64,000 nucleotides of DNA from Serripes groenlandicus (taxonomy: Eukaryota > Mollusca > Bivalvia > Cardiida > Cardiidae): NCBI GenBank assembly GCA_031761405.1, contig JASEVX010000094.1, positions 132,001-196,000 on the forward strand, given 5' to 3'. This document shows, piece after piece, positions 48,495-60,170 of the stretch. Position numbers and translations under genes: made by a program. The notes beneath the pieces were generated by a model that searched no databases, was not told where the DNA came from, and was given only the letters and a program-made list of their open reading frames with translations. Position 1 is the first letter of the stretch, and the number at the start of each line of letters is the position of its first letter.

Positions 48495-48689
48495 CCAAGC
48501 AGTCTGGTAACTCGGTCCCATCAGACCATACTCCACTGTTATCACAGACTTGAAGTCGTTTGTGAATCCTGGTCTCTAATGTGACAAACCCATCTTGACA
48601 GAACATCTGACAGTACCGCCCCGAAAACCAAGTGTCACATGCGATGGCACCGTTTGTCGGGGGAATCAAAGCAGGGCATAAATCAACCA
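48495..48689 (-). CDS. Sushi/CCP domain exon (left-arm copy)
   Basis: This is the inverted copy of 61702-61896, with the same acceptor, donor, phase (1-1) and 65-codon translation. On this strand it is the first exon before the gap; upstream there are only satellites. If the arms are one locus assembled twice, this is not a second gene copy. The donor is followed at once by a truncated minus-strand SINE (48290-48457). Confidence 0.85.
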
Positions 48690-48719
48690 CTGAAAGACAA
48701 CGAGTAAGTTTAGGCAATC

Positions 48720-49795
48720 AAGTAAATAAAGTAAATAAATAAATCAAGTAAATTGAGTAAATAAAGTAAATCAAGTAAATATATTACATCAGGTAAATAG
48801 AGTACATCAAGTAAATAAAATACATCAAGTAAATATAGTAAATCAAGTAAATATAGTACATCATGTAAATTGAGTACATGAAGTAAATTGAGTACATAAA
48901 GTAGATTGAGTACATCATGTAAATTTAAAGTACATTGAGTACATCAAGTAATATGAGTACATCAAGTAAATTAAGTACATTGAGTACATCAAGTAATATG
49001 AGTAAATCAAGTAATATGAGTAAACCAAGTATTATGAGTAAACCAAGTACATTGAGTACATCAAGTAAATTTGAAGTAAATTGAGTACATCAAGTACATT
49101 TAAAATAAATTGAGTACATCAAGTAAATTTAAAGTAAATTGAGTACATCAAGTAAACTAAGCACATCAAGTAAATTAAGTACATTGAGTACATCAATTAA
49201 TATGAGTAAACCAAGTAAATTGAGTACATCAAGTAAATTGGTACATCAAGTATATTGAGTACATCAAGTAAACTAAGTAAATTGAGTACATCAAGTAATA
49301 TGAGTAAACCAAGTAAATTGGTTCATCAAGTAAATTGAATACATCAAGTAAATTGGTGCATCAAGTAAATTGGTACATCAAGTAAATTGAATACATAAAG
49401 CAAATTTAAAGTACATTGAGTACATCAAGTAAACTAAGTACAGCAAGTAAACTTAAATCACATCAAGTAATATGAGCAAACCAAGTATATTGAGTACATC
49501 AAGTAAATTAAAAGTAAATTGTGTACATCAAGGTAATTAAAAGTAATATGAGTACATCAAGTAATATGAGTAAACCAAGTAAATTAAGTACATCAAGTAA
49601 ATTAAGTACATCAAGTAAATTGAGTAAACCAAGTAAATTAGGTACATCAAGTAAATTTAAAGTAATATGAGTACATCAAGTAATAAGGGTAAACCAAGTA
49701 TATTGAGTACATCAAGTATATTAAGTACATCAAGTAAATTGAGTACATAAAGTAAATTGATTACATCAAGTAATATGAGTAAATCAAGTAAAGTT
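48720..49795. repeat. About 18-bp satellite (left arm)
   Basis: Variants of AAGTAAATTGAGTACATC over about 1.08 kb. It is mirrored at 60596-61672. Confidence 0.92.
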
Positions 49796-49965
49796 TAAAA
49801 TGGGGTTAATATATTAATTTACTTCATTTTCAAAATGGCTTTTTGAAAACACTTGTTATGTTTCTAGCCGAATATATATACTAGTATGTAACATGTACAT
49901 TTTCTAACAAAGATAAATTAACAAACTTGAATAAACCAAGTGTAGGTCCAGAACTTGTCCTTTAA

Positions 49966-50136
49966 CCCTGTCCCTTATATAGACGCTTTCCGACGCCTCT
50001 GCAGCAGACGGCTTTTTTAAAACGAGCAATTTCTCCTTTTACCACAATGTTTTCCTGTTTTAGTCATAGATTATCTATTTTTTGACAAAACATGTTCAAT
50101 GTCGTCTGCTGCAGATTTGTCGTATCAGGGAAAGGG
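49966..50136. mobile_element. Family A MITE, internally shortened (left arm)
   Basis: TTAA at 49962-49965 and 50137-50140. The first half of the central hairpin is deleted. It is mirrored at 60255-60425. Confidence 0.8.
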
Positions 50137-50224
50137 TTAAAGAAAAAAGTGCCTCGCAAAAAGGGACAAAATATATTGAAAATGGAGGTAAGTTACAATT
50201 CTCTCTGGTGTGTCTGCAGCAAAT

Positions 50225-50951
50225 GACTGACTCTTTTGTTACTTGTATTTAATGACACCTTTTGTTACTTTCATTTAATGACACCTTTTGTTACTTTTAT
50301 TTAATGACACCTTTTGTTACCTGTATTTATTGACAACTTTTGTTACTTGTATTTAATGACACATTTAGTTACTTTTATTTAATGACACGTTTTGTTACCT
50401 GTATTTAATGTCACATTTTGTTACTTTTATTTAATGACACTTTTCGTTAGCTGTATTTAATGACAAATGTTGTAACTTGTATTTAATGACACATTTTGTT
50501 ACTTTTATTTAATGACACATTATGTTATCTGTATTTGAAGACACTTTTTGTTACTTGTATTTAATGACATTTTTTGTTACTTGAATTTTAAGTTTTCGTT
50601 ACTTGTACTGATACTTTTGGTACTTGTATTTAATGTCACATTTTGTTGCTTTAATTTAATGACAAGTTTTGTTACCTGTATCTATTGTCACATTTTGTTA
50701 CTTTTATTTAATGACACATTTTGTTGCTTTTATTAAATGGCACCTTTTGTTTCCTGTATTTAATGACACGTTTCGATACCTGTATTTAATGATACTTTTT
50801 GTTACTTGAATTTAATGATTCTTTTTGCTACTTATATTTTATGACAATTTTTGTTACTTGAATTTAATTTTTTGTTACTTGTAATGATACTTTTGTTACT
50901 TGAATTTAATTTTGTGTTACTTGTAATGATACTTTTGGTACTTGTATTTAA
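50225..50951. repeat. About 26-bp satellite running into the gap (left arm)
   Basis: Variants of AATGACACATTTTGTTACTT plus GTATTT. The array is cut by the gap; the mirrored array at 58640-60170 is longer and complete. Confidence 0.92.
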
Positions 50952-51151
50952 NNNNNNNNNNNNNNNNNNNNNNNNNNNNNNNNNNNNNNNNNNNNNNNNN
51001 NNNNNNNNNNNNNNNNNNNNNNNNNNNNNNNNNNNNNNNNNNNNNNNNNNNNNNNNNNNNNNNNNNNNNNNNNNNNNNNNNNNNNNNNNNNNNNNNNNNN
51101 NNNNNNNNNNNNNNNNNNNNNNNNNNNNNNNNNNNNNNNNNNNNNNNNNNN
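50952..51151. other. Assembly gap, 200 N
   Basis: Exactly 200 N, a round figure typical of a placeholder. It separates a satellite (left) from the middle of a sushi exon (right). Confidence 0.99.
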
Positions 51152-51283
51152 GAGCGAGGACATGCGATATGGTGGGAGCTGTCGATTTGGGTGTTACGCT
51201 GGCTTTGAATTAAGCGGTCCGAAACTGACCTCCCTGTTTGGACTCCGGCGATTGGACAGTTCCAACACAACCGTCTTGTCAAA
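51152..51283 (+). CDS. Sushi/CCP exon, 5' end lost in gap, apparent 1-bp frameshift
   Basis: Reading from the gap, the frame beginning at 51159 gives GGSCRFGCYAGFELSGPKLT, a typical sushi core. After the CCC run at 51232-51234 the protein continues only in the next frame, as CLDSGDWTVPTQPSCQ, the usual sushi C-terminus with its conserved Trp and final Cys. Dropping one C of the run restores a single open frame. The donor GTATGC follows 51283 in phase 1, which fits the next exon at 52733 (A plus AG gives Lys). A base-call error at a contig edge is the simplest cause; a true disruption cannot be excluded. Confidence 0.7.
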
Positions 51284-51851
51284 GTATGCTTGTTCTTTCT
51301 CACACACATTTAGAAGTTGTAATGGTTAAAACTCCAAACAAATTCAATATATATATTTCCATAAATTAAAAAACATTTTCTTTTTTATGCTGTATGCAGT
51401 AAGTTATAAACGGAACAAAATTAACATAAAATTGACCCTTATCATTTGTCGTAACCCTTTACACACCACTATCCATGTTTTCTTTGTATCGTAATTTATT
51501 TAATCTTTGTGGTTTTCATGTGAACCCGACATTCAGGTACTCTTTATTAAACATTAAAGAGCAATTTCTCCTTTTGCCAGAATGCCTTGAAAACTCGTTT
51601 GCTGCAGGGTGCGCCTGAGAGTGGAAATTGATTAAAATATGTCCTTCAAACCTTCAAAATCCGATGTTATTTTATGGGTTCTTTTATTATTATTTTAATT
51701 TGTTTGTCATACTCGGGTTAATGTTACTCAATCGTTGATATCCTGATACCAGCGAGTCAGTCGTAATGATAACCATTCAACCCTAAGCGCCATTTTTAAT
51801 GATATTAGTACGACCCCCGTCGGTGGTAATCATTACGATTGACTCGGTGCC

Positions 51852-52216
51852 CGGCTGTAGCTTTTCCGGGTACTCTAACAGAAAAACACACAAATACACG
51901 GAAAATACAGGGAAACCATGGAAAAAAACCATGGAAAATAACAAGGAATTTAATGTTAAGATGCGGAAAACGCTGGAAATGGTCCGAATACTCCGGGGTC
52001 CACGGAACCATTCCAGGGTATCCACGGAACCCTTCCAGCGTGTCCATGGAACCGTTCCGGGGTTTTCCATGGAATTTCCGGGTTGTCCACTTAAATGTAC
52101 TGGATTTTTCCATCGAAAGTGTCAGATTATCCCAAAGTATCCCTGGAAAGTTTTCCGAATACTCCTGGGATTTTCCGTGGAATTTCGTAAGAGTCCCCGG
52201 AAAAGCTACAGCCGGG
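51852..52216. mobile_element. MITE with CCCGGCTGTAGCTTTTCCGG ends
   Basis: The left end GCCCGGCTGTAGCTTTTCCG pairs with the right end CCGGAAAAGCTACAGCCGGG. The interior has many TTCCA(T/C)GGAA- and CCGGGG-type self-complementary pieces. Overlapping open frames on both strands reflect this symmetry. Confidence 0.85.
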
Positions 52217-52234
52217 AGGTGTCAGGATAAAAGG

Positions 52235-52590
52235 ACCAGAAGCACTGGTAGCTCACCCAGGAAACGTTGATTGTTTAATGTGTGTCGCCCCTTTCAACAA
52301 TAGTTTCAACTATAACACCAGAAGCACTGGTAACTCACCCTGGAAAAGCACTGGTAACTCACCCAGGAAACGTTGATTGTTTAATGTTTGTCGCCCCTTT
52401 CAACAATTATTCAGCTATAACACGGTGTCTCCTGGGTAAGTTACCAGTACTCCCTGGTCCATTTATCCTGAAACCAGCCCGTCAGTCGTAATGCTAACCC
52501 CTGAGTGTCTAGGAAGGCAGCCATTACTACCAGTTTTAAAGTCAATGGTATGACCCGGCCATGGATCGAACCTGCGACCCTCCCGCTCCC
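52235..52590 (-). mobile_element. SINE-like element, partly duplicated, minus orientation
   Basis: CACTGGTA(A/G)CTCACCC and AACGTTGATTGTTTAATG each occur twice (52240-52390). At the right, GGCCATGGATCGAACCTGCG is a reversed tRNA B-box-like head. Related sequence is at 51700-51850 and 54655-54830. Confidence 0.65.
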
Positions 52591-52732
52591 AGAAAACGTT
52601 GTTATATAAATTAATATTTTGTTGAAGCAGTGTAAATTACTAAAAAAGAATGAATCAAACATTGAGACTAATAAGGATTTTACAGTATGAAATATGAACC
52701 TTATATTTGAGAGTTTTGTTGATTGATTTCAG

Positions 52733-52918
52733 AGAAACAATGCTCGACACTGTACCCGCCAGATAATTTGGAGGACATAACGTGCACTAACTCCAACTAC
52801 TACAGAAGTATATGTTCGTATAACTGCAAAGTAGGTTACGGGGTCGAACAGGGAACCAGCAATGTCAGAGTATGTGGTGCGGCCGGAAACTGGATCGGAA
52901 AACAGCCTTCATGTGTGG
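52733..52918 (+). CDS. Sushi/CCP domain exon
   Basis: The exon follows the acceptor tgatttcag and ends before gtatgt. It has 62 codons and is phase 1-1. It begins KQCSTLYPPDNLEDITCTNS and ends WIGKQPSC. The four cysteines, the Gly-Tyr-Gly turn and the late Trp are the sushi (complement control protein) signature: an extracellular ligand-binding module of about 60 residues with Cys1-Cys3 and Cys2-Cys4 pairing. It lies between the truncated sushi exon at the gap and the HYR exons, as in SVEP1-type proteins, where sushi modules precede HYR. Confidence 0.87.
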
Positions 52919-53219
52919 GTATGTACTTTTAGAATGTTTTGGGGAATGCCTTATGTGAATTTAAAAATAAACAATAGTATTATCTGCTAACAGTCATTTT
53001 GACTCATCTGCAGCAGACAACTTTTGAAAACATATTGGTAAAAGGAGAAATTGCTTATAGATTTAACGAGAAATTAATTTTTTGCTACAATATTGTCAAC
53101 TATATTAAATTAACATATATTCATTAATAGATGTGTTCCGTATTTGTTCTTATATATTTTCAGAATTGAATGCAAGTTGTGAAAGGTTAAAAAGGGATCT
53201 TACTATTTCTATGTTTCAG

Positions 53220-53318
53220 ATGTTACCCCACCAAAGTTTACCAAGTGTCAAACTATTGTTGCTGGCTATGCAGAATCGTCCAAAACGAGCGGCCGTGTTT
53301 CTTGGGATCTCCCTACAG
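53220..53318 (+). CDS. HYR domain, first-half exon
   Basis: The exon follows the acceptor atgtttcag and ends at CCTACAG|gtagag. It has 33 codons and is phase 1-1. The translation starts DVTPPKFTKCQ and ends RVSWDLPT. HYR modules open with D-x-x-PP and a single Cys, then have a V-x-W-x-x-P strand, so this is the N-terminal half of a hyalin repeat (immunoglobulin-like fold, extracellular). The first base of Asp comes from the preceding sushi exon. The second half is at 56134, after a 2.8-kb intron. Confidence 0.85.
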
Positions 53319-53632
53319 GTAGAGTTACCCTTTCCCCACATACAGACACATGTTAGCACCATCTTCAGCAGACTATTTTTGAAAACATTGTGGCAAAATG
53401 CGATATCGCTCATTACGGTTTTTTTAATGTTCGATTTAATAAATGATTCTCATTTAAAAAGGGTTTCCAGGTTGTTTTGGTTTGGCTTATGGATTTTGAA
53501 GTTGTCTGCTGCAGATTTGCTGTTATTAGAAATTTGGAATAGTTTTAAGGTGAACCATCTGTGTGATTAAAAAAAAACCACACACACAACTGTTCTATAA
53601 CAGAAAAGTTCTAGGTGTGTTTCTCTTAAATG

Positions 53633-53836
53633 TTAATCTATTCGATTGCTACTGCTAGAGACACATTTACCATTGCTAATATAAGTGACAAAATCATATG
53701 AAATCAAAGCGCCGAAGTCAATGTAGTGGTGATTGTGTAGAAATTCTTGAAATGCGACAAGCAGTATCTCGGTGTAGGCCTTGCGATTTTCAATAATGTT
53801 GCGAAATATCAAGAGTGAATACTCTAGAAGCTGCAT
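53633..53836 (-). CDS. Unrecognised open frame, 67 codons
   Basis: The minus-strand frame starts MQLLEYSLLIFRNIIENRKA and ends KCVSSSSNRID. Its amino-acid composition is ordinary, with no repeat or MITE sequence in it, and it lies in the HYR intron. No family recognised and no flanking exons found; it may be chance or a fragment of an inserted gene. Confidence 0.2.
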   Translation of the reverse strand: MQLLEYSLLIFRNIIENRKAYTEILLVAFQEFLHNHHYIDFGALISYDFVTYISNGKCVSSSSNRID

Positions 53837-53897
53837 TTTCTGACTGTATTAATATGTACGTTTGCCAGAATGTTTGTCTTCGTGATATTTAGGTTAA

Positions 53898-54121
53898 CCC
53901 TTTACTTCATATAGACGCTTTCTGACGCCTCTACAGCAGACGGCTTTTTGAAAACATAGTCACAAAAGAAGAAATTGCTCAAAACGAGCAATTTCTACTT
54001 TTGCCACAATGTTTTCCATTTTTAGTCATAGGTTAATCATTCAATTATAGAGATTTTACAATTTATTTTACAAAATATGTTCAAAGTCGTCTGCTGCAGA
54101 ATTTTCGTATAAGGGAAAGGG
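53898..54121 (+). mobile_element. Family A MITE, full length
   Basis: TTAA at 53894-53897 and 54122-54125. It lies in the intron that splits the HYR domain. Confidence 0.85.
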
Positions 54122-54125
54122 TTAA

Positions 54126-55740
54126 GTAATACTATGGGCATCATGTGTTCAAAACTAGGCCAAACAAAATTTAAGAAAAATTCTAGTTGCCACTCGAAAG
54201 ACCATCGTTTTAGCTCAAGAACGATGAAACTTTATTAGAATGTTTGTTTTAGTTCTACCTAAGCTAAATGTATTGGGTTATCATGTGTTCATCACCAGGT
54301 CGCTAGGCCATATTTAAATACAAATGAAAAAACAATGCAGCAACACAACGGATTACTCACCTGATCAGATCTGCTCCAGTAATTGGTTCAGGATCAACAC
54401 ATTATCGCATGTGTGAGTAAACGCAAGTCCACTGTACATAATGTTATCATGCGTTTATGTTTACTCTGTGGTTGTTAGAGCATCCGCCTGGGAGACCATT
54501 GTTTGATACCCGGTCGGGTCATACCATGGACTGTATCTGGAAAGTATTACAAATATATTCTGCATGATTAAACCCTTTAACATATAAAAAAGAATATGCA
54601 GCATACTGCTTTGAAAACATCTGGGGCAACGAGTGAGAAGTCTTTCAACAATTTTCCAGTATATCACGGTGTTTCCTTGGTCAGTCCATTTGACCTGACA
54701 TCAGGGAGTCAGTCGTAATGCTGACCCAATTATCTTGAGCGCCAAGGCGGGAACGCTTTTACTACCAAGTCTTTGGTATAACCCAGCCGGGAAAGGAATA
54801 GGCAACTTGCTTTACCAGAGGCGGTAGAGACGTTGCAAAAAAATGGGAATAAATGAACAATTTGTCCTTTTCCCACAATGTTTCGAAAGTTATATGCTGC
54901 AAACCGGAAATATGTCTGCATGTGAGTAAATGTTAATTAAAAAAATGTACTTGCACTTAACAGCAATCTCATTTAAACCAGAAGTAAACTTCACTTACCA
55001 TACAGGTCGTATATAGATCTGATGACTGCCCCATACAGGTCGTCCCTAATTGACCTTTGCGTCAGCCAATCGAATTGTTGCTTACCAAATTGTTCTGTAA
55101 AAAATAAGTAGGGTCAAAGGGAAGTAAATCGGATCGGCTTGCCGGGCAGACAATTTTGTCCGGGGGAATTTCAGATGAATATGTAAGACTGAAATTGTCA
55201 CCCATTGGACAATACTGATTTTGCTGAAAGTTCAATTCTTTTTTTGAAAACAATATTATCCTGTGAGTGATTTGTAACCAAACCCTGGTTTGCTTTTGAC
55301 TGTATTGACACCTTCAGAGTCATTTTTAGAACATCTGTATTTTCTGAAATTTAAATTGAAATTCAGTGTGGGATAAGGGTGACCTATCATTTGACGTCAT
55401 AGCTAAACATAAAAAGGTTGGATGAGCCCTGAGTTTTTGGTACTGTAATGGTAGATATAAGAATGTAGTTTAATTTAATACAGGTTTGTGGCTTCATTGA
55501 AATGTTGGGAAAGAACTATAACCCATAATGCTACAATGGTCGCCTATGTTCAATGAATTGCTTCCATCTGACCATAACGGATTAAATTATGTAAGGGAGC
55601 GATGATAGTCGAGGTCTTCGATCGTATAGCGTTTGTTGTAACAAGTGATTTAATTAGACATAAAACCCGAACACGTGCTCATGATTAGTGATGTATGTAT
55701 AAGGTCAACTCGAGACGACCCTTTATGCTTTGTAGTCAGA
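54126..55740. other. Intron sequence, no gene seen
   Basis: Contains tRNA-like SINE heads near 54470-54545 and 54655-54830 and decayed family A pieces (54565-54630, 54835-54930). No exon with domain support. Confidence 0.5.
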
Positions 55741-55744
55741 TCTA

Positions 55745-56055
55745 ATATACGTACAGCAAAACATTTTCTCAAAATGCCCCAAAATGCAGCTGCGGCGATA
55801 GACATCTGCGTAATGTATCGACCAGATCAGCCTGCGCTATCCGCGCAGACTGATCCGGCCGACACATTCCGTCTTAGGGGGATAGATGTATAGAGTAGTT
55901 ATTCCTGAAACAGAAAATCCACAGGAGGCGAAAAGTGTATATCCGGGTAGGCCTGTGTGGCATGCTTAGGCTGATCCGGGTCGATACTTTACGCAGAGTC
56001 CACAATGTTGATTTTTTTTCACGAGACGGCCTACACATTGATTATTGCAAAGCTA
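55745..56055. mobile_element. Family B MITE nested in a CAGGGGCGTAGC-type element, copy 1
   Basis: A family B core at 55802-56030 with flanks CCCCAAAATGCAGCTGC on the left and ACATTGATTATTGC then AAAGCTACGACCCTG on the right; the same flanks surround 57472-57694. Confidence 0.75.
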
Positions 56056-56133
56056 CGACCCTGGTAAACACACACACTGTAAACGTACAACGAAATATTT
56101 TTTGGTCTGATTCTAATGAGATTGACTTTACAG

Positions 56134-56283
56134 CCACAGATAACAGCGGTGAAGTAAGAGTTCTGCAAACAAGTGGACCGTCACGAGGTGAAGAACTCTC
56201 GGTAGGGGAGTATAATGTGATTTATACAGCGACAGACACGGCTGATAATACTGCAGAATGCAGCTTCAAATTGATCATCAAAC
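56134..56283 (+). CDS. HYR domain, second-half exon
   Basis: The exon follows the acceptor gactttacag and ends at ATCAAAC|gtaagt. It has 50 codons and is phase 1-1. The spliced junction gives LPTATDNSGEV, the invariant HYR A-T-D-N-S-G block. This is followed by GEYNVIYTATDTADNTAEC and FKLIIK, matching the G-x-x-V-x-Y-x-A-x-D-x-A-x-N-x-A-x-C-x-F end of the module. The open frame extends upstream through a family B MITE, but that part is intronic; the splice site and domain boundary place the start at 56134. Confidence 0.88.
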
Positions 56284-56639
56284 GTAAGTAATCAAACCTT
56301 TTTCTCACATGCAGATGCATTTCGATTGTGCAGCAAAAGGAAAAATCTCTTCATCTTAAATTATACTTTCATAAATATAATTCAAGATATCCTGCTGCAC
56401 ATTTTATTATTGAATAATTAAAAAAAAAATCTAACAGATTTACTATGAACCATTTAAAACATACAACACATAATTATGCAGTAGACAAACTTGAAACATA
56501 TTTGCAAAAGCATGCAATATCTCCATCATGGGCGATTTCTCCTTTTGTCACATTGTTTTTGAAAAGTCGTCTGCTGCAGAGGCGTCAGTGTCTGTATTTG
56601 GGAAAGGGTTAATTCTTTACCTGAAAGGTATATGTTCAG

Positions 56640-57050
56640 GGTCGCGAACTTTGAACGCATTATTTGAAGTATAAATAGAGGATATTTCATGAATCTTTTT
56701 TTTTATTATCACTTATACTAAACGAGTTTACTTAGATAATATGCCGCGAGCCTTGGCGAACGTCATATTCAGCTTAGTTCACGAGTGCGATAATAAATAC
56801 GAATGAGATATTCTATTATCACATCAAGTGATTTATGGGGCGAATTTTGAAAAAGAATGTCCATGAAATGTGCCGGTTTTTAGCGCCAAAGTGACTAACG
56901 TTATAACGTCAAACGCTGACGTGACGTCATTTTAATAGTTTGGTTTCCGAGTTGAAACAAAGACTTGAGCGTAAGACTGGACACAAAACTAGTAATGTCA
57001 TATGATATTTATGTAAAGGGATTTTGAGGGTTTTTTATGTGATAAACAGG
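56640..57050. mobile_element. Unclassified dispersed element, copy 2
   Basis: Collinear with 21885-22285, sharing TATGCCGCGAGCCTTGGCG, GACTAACGTTATAACGTC and AAAGACTTGAGCGT. It lies in the intron between HYR and sushi. Confidence 0.7.
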
Positions 57051-57386
57051 GAATATTATGTTGCAGTATCGGTATGTATCGAAGTAAATTGTCCACACTT
57101 TGAGTAGTACAATACAAACTGAAATACCAGAAACTGCAACATAATTTCCCTTTTATAATGTACATGTACCTTGTATAACTTTTAAAGCCTAAATATTTTC
57201 AATAACGAAACAACACAATTTACATATTAAATAAAATTTATGAATGGTTTGTGAATGAATGACTTCTAACTACCACACTTTGAATGACGTGAACTCATAT
57301 TTTCATGATGTCACATCAAATTTCAATTAAGTCTAATTACCATATTTGACCTTGTCCAAAAAAAAAAAAAAACTCCAGTCAAATCA

Positions 57387-57730
57387 GGGGCGTAGCTCCC
57401 TTTAGGCACTGTAGGCCCGTGCCTACAATTTTTTTTCTAAAAATGTCCCAAAATGCAGCTGCAGCGATACACATCTGCGTAATGTATCGACCAGATCAGC
57501 CTGCGCTTTCCGCGCAGACTGATCCGTCCGACACATTCCGTCTAAGGGTGATATATGTATAGAGAAGTGATTCCTGAAACAGAAAATTCACAGGAGGCGA
57601 AAAGTGTATATCCGGGTACGCCTGTGTGGCATGCTTAGGCTGATCCGGGTCGATACTTTACGCAGAGTCCACAATGTTTATGTTCTCACGAGACGGCCTA
57701 CACATTGATTATTGCCAAGCTACGCCCCTG
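57387..57730. mobile_element. CAGGGGCGTAGCT-ended element carrying a family B MITE, copy 2
   Basis: Terminal inverted repeats CAGGGGCGTAGCT and AGCTACGCCCCTG, with a family B MITE (57472-57694) inside. The right end is about 25 bp upstream of the sushi exon's acceptor at 57757, so the insertion is very close to the polypyrimidine tract. Confidence 0.85.
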
Positions 57731-57756
57731 CAAATTAAACAATTCTATCATTTCAG

Positions 57757-57969
57757 AAATCAGATGCCCCAGCATATATCCCCTGCCGTACACAGCGGTG
57801 GTGTGTCCCACGGGGCATATCTATGGATCGTACTGTGACTTTTCGTGTGACACAAATGGAACCGCATTGACTGGCGAAAAGTCGGCCGCGTGTACTAAAA
57901 GTGAAAGTAGGGTACCATACGGCGTATGGTCGTATAACAAGCATAAACTTGGCCAACCGTACTGTGAAT
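57757..57969 (+). CDS. Sushi/CCP domain exon
   Basis: The exon follows the acceptor tcatttcag and ends at TGTGAAT|gtaagt. It has 71 codons and is phase 1-1. It reads IRCPSIYPLPYTAVVCPTG at the start and GQPYCE at the end, with the sushi spacing of four main cysteines (CP...C...C.F.C...C...W...P.C) and an extended loop before the Trp. The HYR exon upstream supplies the first base (C plus AA gives Gln). The next exon in phase is the sushi at 61702. Confidence 0.85.
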
Positions 57970-58620
57970 GTAAGTTAATTCATTTGTTGAATTGTGGAGA
58001 ATTTCCACATACACACTCCTTAGACCTCATTTTACATCTACTGTATAGGAGCAACTTTAACCAACTGGACAGTCACATCTTTGAAAAACAAATTTTTTGC
58101 CGCAGTGTTTTAAAAATTGCTGAACTCCAGATCGAGATCAAAATGTTGAAATGTTGAAACTTCTGCAAGCATGATAATAGTGACAACTTTAAGTAATAAC
58201 TAGTCCAAAATTATTTTGTCAATAAATGTTGAAAAACAGTCAATCGAAAGTCATGAAAATGTACAAAAACATTTACTTACTGGGTATGTCAACCTAGTGA
58301 ATATGAAGCATAAACGTTCAATATTAGGTTGTTTGTTGTACTTGAAAGTGAAATAATTACTCTTATTGTATCTTAGAATAAAGATTCTAATATTACAAGA
58401 CAACTTTTGAACAGTTTTAAAACGCTGACTATGCTATCTATAATCTGGAGTTCAGCACCTTTAAAGTAGATTGAATAAATAAACAGTCATACAAATGTTG
58501 CGAAAGATTCTCTTCGTGCCACAATGTTTTACACGTTTTTTAATAAATCAAATGTCATGTACATTTTCCATATTTGTGTCGTCAGATTTGTTGTATGTAG
58601 GAAACGGTTAGGTCAGTTGA
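57970..58620. other. Intron sequence, no gene seen
   Basis: A/T-rich with one decayed family A end near 58500-58615 (TTGTTGTATGTAGGAAACGG). Nothing else recognised. Confidence 0.5.
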
Positions 58621-58639
58621 AAAATCTTAAAAGTGTCAT

Positions 58640-60170
58640 TAAAAACAAGTACCAAAAGTGTCAGTAAATACAAATACCAAAAGTGTCATTACAAGTAACA
58701 AAAAATTAAATTCATGTAATAAAAAGTGTCATTAAATATAAGTACCAAAAGTATCATTATTAAATTCAAGTAACAAAAGTGTCATTAAATACAGGTAACA
58801 AAACGTGTCATTAAACAAAAGTAGGAAAAAGTGTCATTAAATACAGGTAGCAACAAGTGTCATTAAATAAAAGTAACAAAAGGTGTCATTAAATACAAGT
58901 ACCAAAAGTATCATTAAATACAAGTAACAAAAGTATCATTAAATACAAGTAACAAAAGTATCATTACAAGTAACAACAAATTAAATACAAAAAACAAAAA
59001 GTTCCATTAAATACAAGTAACAAAAAGTTTCATTAAATACAAGATACAAAACGTTTCATTAAATACAAGTAACAAAAAGTTTCATTAAATACAAGTAAAA
59101 AAAAGTGTCATGAAATACAAGTAACAAAAGGTTTCATTAAATACAAGGACCAAAAGTATCATTACAAGTAACAACAAATTAAATTCAAGTAACACAAAGT
59201 GCGATTAAATACAAGTAATAACATGTGTCATTAAATACAAGTAACAAAAAAGTGTCATTAAATACAAGAAACAAAAAGTGTCATTAAATACAAGATACAA
59301 AAAGTTTCATTAAATACAAGTAACAAAAAGTGTCATTAAATTCAAGTACCAAAAGTATCATTAAAATACAAGTAACAAAAAGTGTCATTAAATAAAAGTA
59401 ACAAAAATTGTCATTAAATACAGGTAGCAAAAAGTGTCATTAAATACAAGTACCAAAAGTATCATTACAAGTAACACAAAATTAAATTCAAGTAACAAAA
59501 GTATCATTACAAGTAACAAAAAATTAAATTCAAGTAACAAAAATTGTCATAAAATATAAGTAGCAAAAAGAATCATTAAATTCAAGTAACAAAAAGTATC
59601 ATTAAATACAGGTATCGAAACGTGTCATTAAATACAGGAAACAAAAGGTGCCATTTAATAAAAGCAACAAAATGTGTCATTAAATAAAAGTAACAAAATG
59701 TGACAATAGATACAGGTAACAAAACTTGTCATTAAATTAAAGCAACAAAATGTGACATTAAATACAAGTACCAAAAGTATCAGTACAAGAAACGAAAACT
59801 TAAAATTCAAGTAACAAAAAATGTCATTAAATACAAGTAACAAAAAGTGTCTTCAAATACAGATAACATAATGTGTCATTAAATAAAAGTAACAAAATGT
59901 GTCATTAAATACAAGTTACAAAATTTGTCATTAAATACAGCTAACGAAAAGTGTCATTAAATAAAAGTAACAAAATGTGACATTAAATACAGGTAACAAA
60001 ACGTGTCATTAAATAAAAGTAACTAAATGTGTCATTAAATACAAGTAACAAAAGTTGTCAATAAATACAGGTAACAAAAGGTGTCATTAAATAAAAGTAA
60101 CAAAAGGTGTCATTAAATGAAAGTAACAAAAGGTGTCATTAAATACAAGTAACAAAAGAGTCAGTCATTT
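58640..60170. repeat. About 26-bp satellite (right arm and beyond)
   Basis: Variants of AAATACAAGTAACAAAAAGT plus GTCATT over about 1.5 kb. Only 59440 onward has a counterpart in the left arm, because that copy is cut by the gap. Confidence 0.92.

Larger units (their letters stand above)
46393..50951. repeat. Left arm of a near-identical inverted repeat, ending at the gap
   Basis: Position p pairs with about 110391 to 110393 minus p. For example exon 48689-48495 pairs with 61702-61896, and 50951 with 59440. Only scattered single-base differences were seen, even inside the two satellites, and the SINE with its target duplication is present in both arms. Confidence 0.95.

Noticed and set aside
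51783..52270. Overlapping frames of 95 to 143 codons on both strands
   Set aside because: They fall in an inverted-repeat MITE whose self-complementary interior opens frames on both strands.
55062..55253. 63-codon minus-strand frame with two Cys-Pro motifs
   Set aside because: It looks slightly protein-like, but there is no recognisable domain, and no acceptor/donor pair in phase with neighbours was found.
55935..56133. N-terminal extension of the HYR second-half frame
   Set aside because: This part is family B MITE and intron; the HYR domain starts at the splice site 56134.
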